Part shown: one piece after another, positions 51,282 through 61,528 of the stretch
How the letters are laid out: every line of letters begins with the position of its first letter
Numbering within the stretch: position 1 is the stretch's first letter
Source: Planctomycetota bacterium
GTDB taxonomy: Bacteria > Planctomycetota > Planctomycetia > Pirellulales > Pirellulaceae
Direction: 5' to 3'
Length of the DNA stretch: 64,000 nucleotides
Assembly (NCBI GenBank): GCA_016872775.1
Contig: VGZA01000003.1
Location: forward strand, 1-64,000
Translations under genes and position numbers: made by a program
Notes under the pieces: model-generated
What the model saw: the letters and a program-made list of their open reading frames with translations, nothing else
Told to the model about the DNA's origin: nothing
Databases searched by the model: none

Positions 51282-54200
51282 TTATCGGGTCAGTTTTTTC
51301 GGCAGCATGCCGTTGACTTTGTCCAGCCAGCTCGTCGCTTTCGGCTTTTCCGCCGGCGCTGCGGCGGGATCCCGGGCCGCAACACGCGACGGCAACGGCA
51401 CATGCTGTTCGAGTAACTGCGGCCAGTAACTGTCCAGAAATGCCCGGCAATCCCCGATCGCCAGCTTGTTACGCAGAAAGATTGCCTGGGAGATACTCTT
51501 GGACAACTCCAATCCCTCGCTGCGGTCCAGCCACATCCCGTAGACATGAACGTCGTCGATCCAGACTTCCCCCTTTCCCATCAAGTCAAAACCGACACGC
51601 AATTCGTCGCCCGACGACGAAGGAACGCCGTCAATAAACAGTTGATACTCGGTCCACTCCGTGGTCAGCGGTTTTTCCGTCGCACCGATCGTCACATGCG
51701 GGTAGTAATTCTGGCCGTCGTCGACCGCGATGCGCAGTTCCGGTTGCGGCGCGGCGCGGTCGATGCGGATCTTCGCGCCGACGGCAAGCCGACCGGTTCG
51801 CGGCGACGAAAATGGTTCGCTGCGAATCCAGACAACCTCGCCATCACTCTTCAGACGCAAGGAATGCCCGCCGGACGCAGCGGATGCCGAATCGACCTTG
51901 ACCAAGACCCTCGGATCCTGGCGAAACTCCCACCCGGGAATCGCCTCGTTCCTGCCCAAATTCTCAAAGCCAGAGTTGCGCAGCGGCACGATCGGTTTGG
52001 GCGAACGCAGTTCATGGCGGCGGGTGGTTATGTCCTGGAGTCGCTGATCGAGTTCCGTGAGCACCGATTCCTCGACCGAGACTGTCCAGTCACGCACGCG
52101 GACCTCGCCCGAATTCAGTGCCAGCGCTTGCAGGTCGTACGCCTCCATATTCACGGTCCAGCGGATCCCGTTGGCGACCCTTTCGACCGAGGGCGCCGCG
52201 GCGACTCGACCAAGGGGCGTCGCCTTGGCTTCGACCCCCGTGCCCGTCAATTCGATTGCGGCGGTGAGCGGCCAGGGGGAGTCATTCACTGCATAGACGA
52301 ACGAGCGATTTCCGCGATTGAGAAATCGCACGGTGACAGGTTGTCCCCGCGTGGGGATTTGCGCGGCGGCCGTACTGAAACGCTCGGCGGGCAGTTTTCG
52401 AAAAACCTCGAGCTGATTGGCCAGGCTCTCTTCGTTCCCCATCGTCAATGTCCAACCGGTGTCCATGATGAGTTGAGCATCGAGCGTGGCGAGGCTTTGA
52501 ATCAACCGCCGGCGATTCGCTGCGCCGGCGGGCACGATCTGCGATGACAGCCAGGTCTTGGTCCGATCGGCGCCGAACGGACTAACGGCGTCGAATTCCG
52601 GCACCGCGGTGTCGAGGTTCTCCTGGCACCATTCCACAGCCGCGCGAAGTTCGCCCCGGAAGCAGTTGTCGAGTTCCAGCGAAGTTTCGGATTCCAGGTT
52701 CACGCCCTGCGCCGCCACCGAAGTGGTCGGCCCGAATCGTTGCGGCCGAAAGACGACGATCCGCGGGTCCTGTTCCAGCTTTCCCCAGTCCAGGCCAAGT
52801 TCCCGCAGCGCCTCGGGCACCGCCACCTCGCGATTCGTTTCGACCTCGCCCAACAACCGCGGACGCAGCAACTTCTGCATCCGCGCCGTCAGCAGAAGAT
52901 CACAAGTCGACAAGTAAAGTCGGCCATTATGAGTCCGCTCGCTGACCGTCTCGGCCATCCGCTGATAGAGATTTGTGAGCTGCCCGGCGCGCCAGTCAAG
53001 CCACGCCTCGCGCGCATCGCCGTCACAAAAGGCCACCCGCTGTTCAAGCAGCCCCAAGCCGTTTCCCGGAACGCGGACGCCCGCCGCCGATTCGAAACCG
53101 GCAATCGTCGTATCGTCGTAACTGCCACGGCCATCTGGCAGCTGAGCAAAGGTATCGGGCCCCAACTGCAACGCTACTCCGGCCAGACTTGGATGCGATC
53201 CATAGCGGTCCGCGATTTCCTCGACGACGCGCGTCATCACCGCCTGAACGCGTTCGTCCAACGGATTGTAGTAGGGCGCCAATCTGCGATTGGTTCCATG
53301 CAATTCCCGCCAAGACCGCCCTTGAGCGTCGAGCCAGTCCAACCCCGCCGACGAGCCACGCCCGGCGCGACGGAGCTCCTCGAGCTCGGGAATCGGCGTG
53401 GCAAATTGAATCGCCGGAATCAACCGCAGCCCCTCGCGATCGAAGATCCGACAGAGCATCTCCAGGATATCTTTGCGCACCGGGTCCTGACCGGTGCTGA
53501 ATCGCTGCCCCGAATCATAAAGCGTGTTGGGGCCGGTGATTGCCGAGGGATAGAGCGCGCTTCCCTCACACGCGATCGTCACAACCGCCGTGCCGTAGCC
53601 ATGGTACTTGAGATACTCGCTCAACCGTCTGCCCGCTTCGTAAAAGGTCACCCAGTCGCTCAACACCGCGCCCGTCGGACCGTCAATCACGTCGCCACCC
53701 CCCAACGTTTTCTGTACCAGCGGCTTCGTCAAATGCAGCAGATAGCGGCGCGATTCGAATCCGTCCGCGGGCCCCGACATCGCCGGCAGTCGAGCCGGCC
53801 CCGCGGAAATGGCGATCCGCCCACAAATTACCGGCTCGCGATCGCGGCGGTTCGTAAGCAACAACAACGGTGTCTTGGTCCTCGGCCAGAAAATCACCCG
53901 ATGCCTCGCCCAACGCGGTTCCCGATCCGAGGCGGAAGAAACGTCCAAGCCAAAATCGAGGCCACTTACCGGTGCCACTCGGCCCCCCGCATCCGGTTCG
54001 ACAAAACTGATGCCTAACGTCTGTCGCTGATCGGCCGCGTACTCAATTTCCAGGAGGTGCGGTTCGTCCGGTCGCACGACCGGCAGCGGATAGGCCTGCC
54101 AGCTTCCTGGTTCCATCCGCAGGCCGGGGCGGCCCGCATGCTCGACACGCGAAACCTTGGCCGCACCCAGCGGCCCTTTATTGAATCCGGGCAGTTTCAG

Positions 54201-55169
54201 CTGCGGCATTTTCCGCAGCCAGTCCGTCCAACGTGATCCCGTCATGTCCGACACCGCTCCGCTTTGCACAGGATCGATCTCGGCAATCGGCTTCCAACCC
54301 ACACTCTCCTGCCCCTTGCCACGCACATCGAGTTGCGAACGCGGGTGAATCACCACGAACTGAATTCGCCGCTGCGCAATCGGTTTGGCGGGAACCAGCG
54401 AAATGGAATCGGTCAAACGCTTCTTCATCAGGGTAATCACGACGTCAAAGACGCCTTCGTTCCCCGGCGCCGTCACCTGGATCGGTGTCGTGGTGATCCC
54501 GTTCCCGTCCCGATCGACGCGAATCTCCTTCTCCGTGGTCCATAACGGATCGTCCGATCGCGCTCGCGTCAATTGAATCCGGCACCGCAAAGTCGATTCG
54601 CCTTCGACGCCGATTCGATGCGGCAGCAGTCCGAAAATGAACAGCTCGTTTGGCTCCATCACCAACGCATCGCGCGGCAACTCCACACGCAGCCGATCGC
54701 CAGGAGCCCGCTCGATCGAAATTTCATGCCGCTGGTCGTCCATGACGCGGCTCAGCGATTTTCCGATCAAATCCGCCAACGGTACGTCCATGCGCTGCGG
54801 CGATGTCGATCCCTCCCCGTCCGACCACTCCACCGCCAGTATCGCGTCGCGAGGGGCGAGCAGCGTGAAATCGACCGCCGATTCCAGCGACGCACTCGGC
54901 GACATCACGCTCAGCGTCGATTTGTTTACGACGATCGAACCGGGGTCGTCGGGATTGCTGCCCAGGCCGAGCGGTTCGCGGATTTCGCCTTCGGAGATGC
55001 GAGCAGTGACGCGCCAGTTTTTCGGGGTCTCCCCCCCTCCCCAGCGCAGCCGCAGCCGCAGTTCGATCGGATCGACCGCCGCCACCGGCGCGCAGCAAAA
55101 GCAGGCGCTGACCAGGACTGCGACGATCCCCAGCGCAATACAAAATCGCGGACTTCCCTGTCCGACCAT
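51282..55169 (-). CDS. Large exported glycoside-hydrolase-like protein
   Basis: A roughly 1,295-residue protein with signal peptide (FCIALGIVAVLVSACFCCAP). The N-terminal 450 residues are beta-rich and of unknown family. The middle, from about GYGTAVVTIACEGSALYPSA through IFDREGLRLIPAIQFATPIP to SHPSLAGVALQLGPDTFAQL, resembles the TIM barrel of family-10 glycosylhydrolase-like (GHL10) proteins. The C-terminus (RVLVKVDSASAASGGHSLRL; DELRVGFDLMGKGEVWIDDV) looks like a carbohydrate-binding beta-sandwich. Polysaccharide degradation or binding is plausible, not shown. ATG 55169 is preferred to the TTG at 55190 because AAGGA lies upstream. Confidence 0.65.
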   Translation of the reverse strand: MVGQGSPRFCIALGIVAVLVSACFCCAPVAAVDPIELRLRLRWGGGETPKNWRVTARISEGEIREPLGLGSNPDDPGSIVVNKSTLSVMSPSASLESAVDFTLLAPRDAILAVEWSDGEGSTSPQRMDVPLADLIGKSLSRVMDDQRHEISIERAPGDRLRVELPRDALVMEPNELFIFGLLPHRIGVEGESTLRCRIQLTRARSDDPLWTTEKEIRVDRDGNGITTTPIQVTAPGNEGVFDVVITLMKKRLTDSISLVPAKPIAQRRIQFVVIHPRSQLDVRGKGQESVGWKPIAEIDPVQSGAVSDMTGSRWTDWLRKMPQLKLPGFNKGPLGAAKVSRVEHAGRPGLRMEPGSWQAYPLPVVRPDEPHLLEIEYAADQRQTLGISFVEPDAGGRVAPVSGLDFGLDVSSASDREPRWARHRVIFWPRTKTPLLLLTNRRDREPVICGRIAISAGPARLPAMSGPADGFESRRYLLHLTKPLVQKTLGGGDVIDGPTGAVLSDWVTFYEAGRRLSEYLKYHGYGTAVVTIACEGSALYPSAITGPNTLYDSGQRFSTGQDPVRKDILEMLCRIFDREGLRLIPAIQFATPIPELEELRRAGRGSSAGLDWLDAQGRSWRELHGTNRRLAPYYNPLDERVQAVMTRVVEEIADRYGSHPSLAGVALQLGPDTFAQLPDGRGSYDDTTIAGFESAAGVRVPGNGLGLLEQRVAFCDGDAREAWLDWRAGQLTNLYQRMAETVSERTHNGRLYLSTCDLLLTARMQKLLRPRLLGEVETNREVAVPEALRELGLDWGKLEQDPRIVVFRPQRFGPTTSVAAQGVNLESETSLELDNCFRGELRAAVEWCQENLDTAVPEFDAVSPFGADRTKTWLSSQIVPAGAANRRRLIQSLATLDAQLIMDTGWTLTMGNEESLANQLEVFRKLPAERFSTAAAQIPTRGQPVTVRFLNRGNRSFVYAVNDSPWPLTAAIELTGTGVEAKATPLGRVAAAPSVERVANGIRWTVNMEAYDLQALALNSGEVRVRDWTVSVEESVLTELDQRLQDITTRRHELRSPKPIVPLRNSGFENLGRNEAIPGWEFRQDPRVLVKVDSASAASGGHSLRLKSDGEVVWIRSEPFSSPRTGRLAVGAKIRIDRAAPQPELRIAVDDGQNYYPHVTIGATEKPLTTEWTEYQLFIDGVPSSSGDELRVGFDLMGKGEVWIDDVHVYGMWLDRSEGLELSKSISQAIFLRNKLAIGDCRAFLDSYWPQLLEQHVPLPSRVAARDPAAAPAEKPKATSWLDKVNGMLPKKLTR

Positions 55170-55190
55170 GGCGTCCTTGCCTGACAACAA

Positions 55191-55678
55191 CCTCTACGCC
55201 GTCGCTCACCCGTGACACGACGCTTCACGACGCTCGTTCTTCCCGCCAACCGGAGTGGTGTCTCCGCCGAAGGGCGCGGAATTATAAACGCGAGCAGGAA
55301 CGAACTCCTACAGGGAAAATGGTGTGCTAGCGGGGAACGGGGGCAGGGGGTGTTCGGGGGGGATATGGGGAACGGGGCGGACTTGGAGCTTGGCATGCGG
55401 GCTGGTTGTTCGAATCGAGCGGAAATTCCGCAGTAGAGATGGGATGACAAGGCGGTGCGGTACCAGCACCTGTACCCGGTTCGCCGTTTTCACCCTTTGT
55501 GGGGTCAAACTTTAAAAAAAGTCCCCTGCCTCCAATAAAGGCATATCCGGGGCGAATTGTCCATGTCGGCCGCCACGTTGGGTGACGCGGCAAGCGAAAA
55601 CAGAAGCCTCCTTGGACATCGGCGCGGGGCGCCGGGCCGGTCGAGGCGGTTCAGGTTTCCTGTGGGAGGGCTGGTGCC
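55191..55678. other. Divergent intergenic region with G-rich tract
   Basis: About 490 bases between the glycoside-hydrolase-like gene (-) and the coiled-coil gene (+). At 55332-55377 the + strand carries six runs of four or more G with loops of two to five bases (G4, G5, G5, G7, G4, G4), a good G-quadruplex candidate. No gene is credible here. A Shine-Dalgarno (GGGAGGG) precedes the coiled-coil gene. Confidence 0.75.
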
Positions 55679-56482
55679 ATGTTGAAGAAAATGGTGATGG
55701 GGGGAGTGGTGGCCGCGTTGTTTTCCGGGCTGTTTTTCGGCCGAGACGCGGTAAGTTATGTGTCGACCTCGGTTGGATGGGTCAAAGATACGGTCAAGGA
55801 GAGCGTGCCGATTGAGTTCGAGATTCAGCGGGCCAGGAACATGATCAAGGATCTTGATCCGGAAATTGCCCGCAATATGCACCTGATTGCGTCCGAGGAA
55901 ACTCAGGTGGTTTCGTTGAAGGACGAACTGGCCGGTTCGATGAAGCAGCTTGACAAGGACCGCCGCGACATCGTCCGACTGAAGGACGACCTGGACAACG
56001 GCGGAAGTCAATTTGTTTATGCCGGTGTCAGTTACACACAGCGGCAGGTGGAGACCGACTTGAGCCGCCGATTCGAGCGATTCAAGGTCCGGGAGGCGAC
56101 CGCCGAGAAGCTGCAGAAGATTCTAACGGCTCGCGAAACGGGATTGGCCGCCGCCCATGAGAAGCTCAAAGGGATGCAGAGTGCCAAGCGTCAGCTGGAG
56201 GTTGAGGTCGAGAACCTGAAGGCCCGCCTGGAGATGGTGAAGGTCGCGGAATCGACAAGCAACTTCAATTTCGACGACAGCAAGCTTGCCAGGACCCGTC
56301 AGACGATCAAGGAGATCAAGGCGCGAATCGACGTCGCGGAGAAGCTGGCCAGCTCGAACGTTAATCTTCCGGATCAGATCAAGCTGGACGAAGCGGAATC
56401 GCAGAACATCACGGCCGAGATTGCCAGGTATTTCAGCGAACATCCGTCTTCGGACACGATCGTGCGACTGGAAAACAACTAA
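55679..56482 (+). CDS. Membrane-anchored coiled-coil protein
   Basis: A 267-residue protein with one N-terminal hydrophobic segment (MVMGGVVAALFSGLFFGRDA) and long charged helices with heptad character (EIQRARNMIKDLDPEIARNM, LAGSMKQLDKDRRDIVRLKD, EKLKGMQSAKRQLEVEVENL). It has some likeness to PspA-type coiled-coil proteins, but the family is not certain. It starts after a strong Shine-Dalgarno and precedes the FHA gene by 131 bases. It opens the signalling cluster and could serve as a membrane scaffold. Confidence 0.65.
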   Translation: MLKKMVMGGVVAALFSGLFFGRDAVSYVSTSVGWVKDTVKESVPIEFEIQRARNMIKDLDPEIARNMHLIASEETQVVSLKDELAGSMKQLDKDRRDIVRLKDDLDNGGSQFVYAGVSYTQRQVETDLSRRFERFKVREATAEKLQKILTARETGLAAAHEKLKGMQSAKRQLEVEVENLKARLEMVKVAESTSNFNFDDSKLARTRQTIKEIKARIDVAEKLASSNVNLPDQIKLDEAESQNITAEIARYFSEHPSSDTIVRLENN

Positions 56483-56613
56483 GTGCGGGCAAATCGATGA
56501 ATTCCGGCCCTTCCCTTACGGGGAGGGCTGGAGTCGTTTTGCACGTGGTCGATTATCGCCGGTCGGACGGGATCGGCGTCTGAGGTGGCAGACATCGTAA
56601 CAGGGCATGCTGC

Positions 56614-57705
56614 ATGTTTCAGTCGTGGCGATGGAAGATCAAACAGGCCGAAGCTGCCTGTGCGGCCGGCCGAATCGACGAGGCAATGCGGACATTGCGG
56701 CAGGACGAGCTACGTCTGTTTCAGCCCGCCGAGCGCGTCGTCGATCGGTTAGCGGCCGCGTACCGGGCACGGATCGAAACCCGGATATCGGCCAGCAACT
56801 TCGCCGGCGCCTGGGCCGATCTGGAATGTATGGAAGAGCTGAAAGGGCCGACCGAAGAACTGCGTGGCCGGCTTGTCGACGCCGAACTGGCTCAGGCGTT
56901 ACGACGGGTGGAAGCGGGAGACGCTGCCGGAACCGTGGCAATCATCGATGGCCTGGAACGTCGGCAGGCGTGCAGCGACCGGGGGCGACGCATCCGTGAC
57001 GCAGCGCGGCGGGCGGAGGCGGGTGCTCGAGTCACGCTTGGAGGCCGCGCAAAACCATCCGCGTCGCAGAGAATGCCTGTTATGGTTGATCCGCAGGGAA
57101 AATCGAGGGCCACGCCGCGAATCCCCTCCCGGTTCCGGCTCTGGATCGACGCGGTCGGTGGGTACCTGGTTTGCCTTGCCGACCAGGTCGTGCTGGGGCA
57201 GGCGATCCCGGGAAACAAAGTCGATATTCCTATTCTCGGCGATCTCTCGAGGCGGCACGCGATCATCCGACGCCAGGGTGAGGGTTACTTTATCGAGCCG
57301 AATCATGCGGTGAGCGTCGAACGCCAGCCAATCCAGGAGGCGACACTATTGACCGATGGCGACGAAATCGCGCTGGGACCATCGGTTCGGATCCGATTTC
57401 GCAAGCCGCATGTGCTGAGCGCAACCGCCCGGCTTGAATTCGTCAGCCGGCATTCGACGGCCCCGAGTGCCGACGGAATCCTGCTGATGGCCGAATCGTG
57501 CGTGCTGGGACCTCGCTGGCAGAACCACGTTGTCTGCCGCAACTGGGCCGATGATGTGATTCTCTACCGGCAGGACGAACAACTGTATTGCCGTGCCATG
57601 GACTCGATCCAGATCGACGGAGAATGGATGGAGGGACGAGGCAGGGTTGGTGACAACTCGCATATCGCGGGAGCCGATTTCGCATTGAGCCTGGAGGTCA
57701 TTTGA
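56614..57705 (+). CDS. FHA-domain protein
   Basis: A 363-residue protein. An N-terminal helical repeat region (about 1-130; KQAEAACAAGRIDEAMRTLR, NFAGAWADLECMEELKGPTE) resembles tetratricopeptide-like helices. A forkhead-associated domain follows: VVLGQAIPGNKVDIPILGDL with SRRHAIIRRQGEGYFIEP, LTDGDEIALG, i.e. the Gly-Ser-Arg-His phosphothreonine-binding layout is near-complete. The last 100 residues form a second beta-rich, FHA-like region (GILLMAESCVLGPRWQNHVV). FHA domains bind phosphothreonine, so the kinase encoded next is the natural partner. Regulation of the kinase or sigma factor by phospho-binding is inference. Confidence 0.8.
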   Translation: MFQSWRWKIKQAEAACAAGRIDEAMRTLRQDELRLFQPAERVVDRLAAAYRARIETRISASNFAGAWADLECMEELKGPTEELRGRLVDAELAQALRRVEAGDAAGTVAIIDGLERRQACSDRGRRIRDAARRAEAGARVTLGGRAKPSASQRMPVMVDPQGKSRATPRIPSRFRLWIDAVGGYLVCLADQVVLGQAIPGNKVDIPILGDLSRRHAIIRRQGEGYFIEPNHAVSVERQPIQEATLLTDGDEIALGPSVRIRFRKPHVLSATARLEFVSRHSTAPSADGILLMAESCVLGPRWQNHVVCRNWADDVILYRQDEQLYCRAMDSIQIDGEWMEGRGRVGDNSHIAGADFALSLEVI

Positions 57706-57812
57706 TTTGCTCCCGGCGGAACCGAGCGCCAATCACCCCGATCACGCTGACGGCATGCCGTGGACTGTAAAGCGGACGAACCCCTGTATTTGACGGCAAG
57801 GAAACTGGACAA

Positions 57813-59921
57813 ATGGCAAAGTCCGCAGCTACGCTAGAACTTGATCCCAAGCGAGAAATACCCTTGGCCGAAAAGCAACCACGTATCGACGCCATGAAGT
57901 TCGTCTACGCCAGTGGTTCGCGCCCACTTGACGGTTTCACCATTAAGCGGGGCGTGGGTGTGGGGGGATTCGGCGAGGTTTATTTCGCGCTCAGCGACGC
58001 CGGCAAAGAAGTCGCGCTCAAACGGGTCCAGCGCAACTTGGACGTCGAACTCCGCGGGGTCTCCCAATGCCTGAACCTCAAACATCCCAATCTGCTCGGC
58101 CTGTTTGACATCCGTTACGACGGAAAAGGCGACGCCTGGGTGGTGATGGAGTTCGTCAAAGGTGAAAGCCTCCGGGATGTGCTCGAACGCAATCCCCATG
58201 GCATGCCGACCGATCAGGTTGTTCAATGGTTCCAGGGAATCGCCGCCGGTGTGGCCTACCTGCATGACCATGGTATTGTGCATCGCGATCTGAAGCCGGG
58301 AAACATCTTCAGCGATGAAGACCTGATCAAGATCGGCGATTATGGACTTTCGAAGTTCATTTCCTGCAGCCGCCGCAGTGGCCAGACGGAGAGCGTCGGC
58401 ACGTTCCATTACATGGCACCGGAGATTGGCCGGGGCTCGTATGGCAAGGAAATCGACATCTATGCCCTCGGCATCATCCTTTATGAAATGCTGACCGGCC
58501 GGGTGCCGTTCGAGGGCGAATCGAGTCAAGAGATCATCATGAAGCACCTGACGGCGGAGCCCGACTTGAACGGGATCGCCGCCGGGTTTCGTGAGGTGAT
58601 CCGCCGTGCCTTGCTCAAGGATCCCGAGAAGCGGTTTCACGATGTGAGCGAACTGTTGGCGGCGCTGCGCCTCTCCAACTCCCCCGCGGGCGCCCCCCAT
58701 CTGGCTGGCCATTCCTCGAAGCCGGAAGTTCTTTTCATCAACGATTCGAACCCCGACATCGTTTTCGGCCCCCTGCGCCACGCGGATCGATCGTCGGCAG
58801 CGGGGTTGGGGGCGGCGGTGGTGGCGGGCCCGTCTGCGAACCGAACGGCCGCCGCCGGGCCCGGAACGGGTGGAGCAGCTGCTTTTGCCGACCGTCCACC
58901 GGTCGTCACCCGACCTTCGCCGCCGGAACCGGTCGCGGCAGCGATTGCCGAGCGATTCCAGGCGGCGCGGCGCTGGTGGAACGAATCGAATCTTGCCGCT
59001 CCTGTCAAGGTCGTGCTGATGGTGGTGTTCAGCATCCTGGCGGTGGCGAATATCGGGATCATTTTCCCGATCGCGGTCGTATTGGGTGCAGTCTACCTGG
59101 TCTATCTGGGGATACGTTCGATCGTTCTGGCGATGTCGGCGCCCAGTCAGCCCGCAAGGGGCCCAGCTGCCCGGGCCGATCTGCATCGACGGGCGGGCCC
59201 CACGCCTCCGCCGCAGGCGTTTCCGGCATCGGCGAAGCAGCGTAAGCGGCAACAGGCCGAGGCAGTTCGTGCGGCGCTCGCCCAACGGTCCCCCCGCGAC
59301 AAATTCAGCGAGCTGGTCGGGTCGCTGCTCGGCGCGGCCACGGTTTCCGCCGTGCTCTCGTTCGTCGGACTGTTAATTGGCGAGCAACCGATCGACGGTT
59401 CGGTGCAGACCTGGTCGGTATACGCCTGGCTGGTCGCCACGACTACGACCGGCGCCTGGATCGTGCTGACCTTGAGCAAATTTTGGGAGGCATCCGCGGG
59501 CGATGAAATGCGGCGTCGTTTCACGATGCTCGTCGCCGGCCTGGCGCTCGGTGGAATCGCGTTCGCGCTCCACCAATTCCTGGGAATGGGGTCACTGTCG
59601 GCACCGTCGCCGCTTCTGGTTTCGAAGGCTCTGTTGTTCCCCTCGTCAGGAACGTCGGCAGCGCAACTCCCCACCTACCTCCTGTACTTTGGTGCTTTGT
59701 TTGTGTTGCTTCGCTGGTGGAAACAGGCGGACCCGCTGCGCGGTTCGCGGCTTAGCCTGTGGGACACCGCGGTCTGTGTGCTGTTCGCATACCTGGGCAC
59801 GGAGATCTGGCAATCGTTCCACCCCTGGGGGTTATTGGCGGCTGGAACGACGTCACTCGCCGTGCAGTTGGCCGCTCCTTGGGTCCCGCCCAAGCAGCGC
59901 GCGGTTGCGCCGGTCGCCTGA
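57813..59921 (+). CDS. Membrane serine/threonine protein kinase
   Basis: A 702-residue kinase. Catalytic domain (about 40-300): glycine loop [10 protein letters not shown] (48-56), Lys70 in EVALKRVQ, catalytic HRDLKPGN (157-164) and DYG at 176-178 in place of the usual DFG. Then come a Pro/Ala-rich linker (about 310-370) and C-terminal membrane segments ([36 protein letters not shown], and further helices around 505-690). It is a membrane-anchored Hanks-type kinase with multiple C-terminal helices, unlike PASTA kinases. It lies between the FHA gene and the sigma-factor genes, so signalling from the membrane to transcription is plausible (inference). Confidence 0.9.
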   Translation: MAKSAATLELDPKREIPLAEKQPRIDAMKFVYASGSRPLDGFTIKRGVGVGGFGEVYFALSDAGKEVALKRVQRNLDVELRGVSQCLNLKHPNLLGLFDIRYDGKGDAWVVMEFVKGESLRDVLERNPHGMPTDQVVQWFQGIAAGVAYLHDHGIVHRDLKPGNIFSDEDLIKIGDYGLSKFISCSRRSGQTESVGTFHYMAPEIGRGSYGKEIDIYALGIILYEMLTGRVPFEGESSQEIIMKHLTAEPDLNGIAAGFREVIRRALLKDPEKRFHDVSELLAALRLSNSPAGAPHLAGHSSKPEVLFINDSNPDIVFGPLRHADRSSAAGLGAAVVAGPSANRTAAAGPGTGGAAAFADRPPVVTRPSPPEPVAAAIAERFQAARRWWNESNLAAPVKVVLMVVFSILAVANIGIIFPIAVVLGAVYLVYLGIRSIVLAMSAPSQPARGPAARADLHRRAGPTPPPQAFPASAKQRKRQQAEAVRAALAQRSPRDKFSELVGSLLGAATVSAVLSFVGLLIGEQPIDGSVQTWSVYAWLVATTTTGAWIVLTLSKFWEASAGDEMRRRFTMLVAGLALGGIAFALHQFLGMGSLSAPSPLLVSKALLFPSSGTSAAQLPTYLLYFGALFVLLRWWKQADPLRGSRLSLWDTAVCVLFAYLGTEIWQSFHPWGLLAAGTTSLAVQLAAPWVPPKQRAVAPVA

Positions 59922-60000
59922 TCCAGGCCGTAACTTGCCGCACCGCAAGCACCCCCAATAATCCGCCTCGACGGACGAAAAACCAGCAGGAGATACTACG

Positions 60001-60807
60001 ATGACCGCTTGCACGACGCCAACCGAACTCGGACCTCCGACGGAAGATGTTCGCCAGTCAATACGCAGGTTTGTGCAGGGGATTTGTGGTCTATCCAGCC
60101 TTGTTTTTGGCTGTGTCATCGCCGTCATGGGCCTGGCATGTCTTGAAAGGGGCCACGCCGACGACGCCGCGATTCCGGTCTCGACCAGCAACGGAACGGT
60201 TGACGAATTCCGCCCGGATGCCGACGAGGTGGCGCTGCGGGAACGGATGAACAAGACGATTGCGGCGCGACCGGAATGGGTGAAGGAGTCGTCCCAGGCT
60301 GCCGCCGGAGGCGAATCGGTTTTGATCAGTTCCGGGCCGTTTGTGACGGCTGCGGAGGCGAGGCAGGCGTTGGCGGAGAAACTCGAACAGGCGACGGCCG
60401 ACTACCTTGTCGACCTGCTCGGAAACCCCTTAGCGCCGAAAATACTCCGCTACGACGCGAAATATATTCAGCGGCATCTGGTGCCCTCGGACCGCTGGTA
60501 CGACGAGTCCCAGTGGTTTTCGGTCGGAGAAATGAGGCAGTCGTACGCGTTACTTGAATTCGATGCCGATTTCCGCGAGGAAGCCCAGCAGCGCTGGCAG
60601 CGGGTTGTCACCACCAGCCGCCTGGGGCAGATCGGTCTGGGGTTTGCAGGTTTGTTTACGTTCTTGTTGATGGTCTTTGGTTACCTGCGCGCGGACACGG
60701 CAACACGCGGCTACTACTCGAAGCGCTTGCAGTTTGCCACGGCGGTGGCGATACTGGGGTTACTTGTCGCGGGCTTGATGATCACCAAGCATATTCAATG
60801 GCTATGA
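60001..60807 (+). CDS. Membrane protein of the kinase/sigma cluster
   Basis: A 268-residue protein with strong AGGAG before the ATG. One N-terminal hydrophobic segment (LSSLVFGCVIAVMGLACLER), a helical soluble region (VTAAEARQALAEKLEQATAD; FREEAQQRWQRVVTTSRLGQ) and two C-terminal membrane helices (LGFAGLFTFLLMVFGYL; TAVAILGLLVAGLMI). No family is recognised. It ends with TGA overlapping the sigma-factor start (ATGA at 60804-60807), so the two are translationally coupled. A sensor or anchor for the sigma factor is an inference. Confidence 0.65.
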   Translation: MTACTTPTELGPPTEDVRQSIRRFVQGICGLSSLVFGCVIAVMGLACLERGHADDAAIPVSTSNGTVDEFRPDADEVALRERMNKTIAARPEWVKESSQAAAGGESVLISSGPFVTAAEARQALAEKLEQATADYLVDLLGNPLAPKILRYDAKYIQRHLVPSDRWYDESQWFSVGEMRQSYALLEFDADFREEAQQRWQRVVTTSRLGQIGLGFAGLFTFLLMVFGYLRADTATRGYYSKRLQFATAVAILGLLVAGLMITKHIQWL

Positions 60808-61517
60808 TCGAATGTCGCCGGGCGGCAGTATCTCGCAATGCGAACCCCGATATGACCGCCTCCAACGACAGGACCGCCTCCAACGAAGCCGACCGCCAGC
60901 TTGTGGAGCGCATCCGCCACCGCGAGGAAAATGCGTGGCGGGAACTTATTTCGCGATTTGAGGGCCGGCTGCTGGCGTTTGTCGAAAGCCGACTTCGCGA
61001 TCGGACGACCAGTGAGGATATCGTCCAGGATACGTTCGTCGGCTTCCTGAACAGCTTGCCGAATTACGACTGGCGGCGGCCTCTGGAGAGCTATCTGTTC
61101 TCGATCTGCGCCTACAAACTCACGGATCACTTGCGACGCGAAGGGCGCCGTCCGAGTATCCCGTTTTCCGCCGGAAGCAATTCCAGCGGCGAGTGGGGGC
61201 TGCCGGATTCAGCCGCACGCGCCGCCAGCAGTATCGCCCGCAGTGGCGAACAGCAGAGACTCGAGGAAAAAGCGCTCGTCGACGCCATACGCGAGCAGAT
61301 CCAGCGGTGGCGCGAGCGCGGCGAATGGATCAAACTGCAGTGCCAGGAGCTGCTGTTCGTGCGAGGTTGGGCCAACAAGGACGTGGCGACGCAACTCGCC
61401 ATCAGCGAACAGCAGGTGGCCAACTTCAAGTTCGATTTTATCGCTCGGATGAGTTCCGCCGTACGGAAGCAGGGCCTGAACTCCGACATTTTTCCGGAAC
61501 TCTATCCGACCGAATAG
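60804..61517 (+). CDS. ECF-like RNA polymerase sigma factor
   Basis: A 237-residue sigma-70-family protein. Region 2 is clear (AWRELISRFEGRLLAFVESR, TTSEDIVQDTFVGFLNSLPN, YLFSICAYKLTDHLRREGRR), and region 4 includes LFVRGWANKDVATQLAISEQ and QVANFKFDFIARM. The domains are separated by a Ser/Gly-rich spacer. It is longer than classic ECF factors. ATG at 60804 overlaps the previous stop; 60798 or 60852 could also start it. The anti-sigma-like gene follows 11 bases later. Partner and target promoters are unknown. Confidence 0.85.
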   Translation: MIECRRAAVSRNANPDMTASNDRTASNEADRQLVERIRHREENAWRELISRFEGRLLAFVESRLRDRTTSEDIVQDTFVGFLNSLPNYDWRRPLESYLFSICAYKLTDHLRREGRRPSIPFSAGSNSSGEWGLPDSAARAASSIARSGEQQRLEEKALVDAIREQIQRWRERGEWIKLQCQELLFVRGWANKDVATQLAISEQQVANFKFDFIARMSSAVRKQGLNSDIFPELYPTE

Positions 61518-61528
61518 CAGGAATCGCC

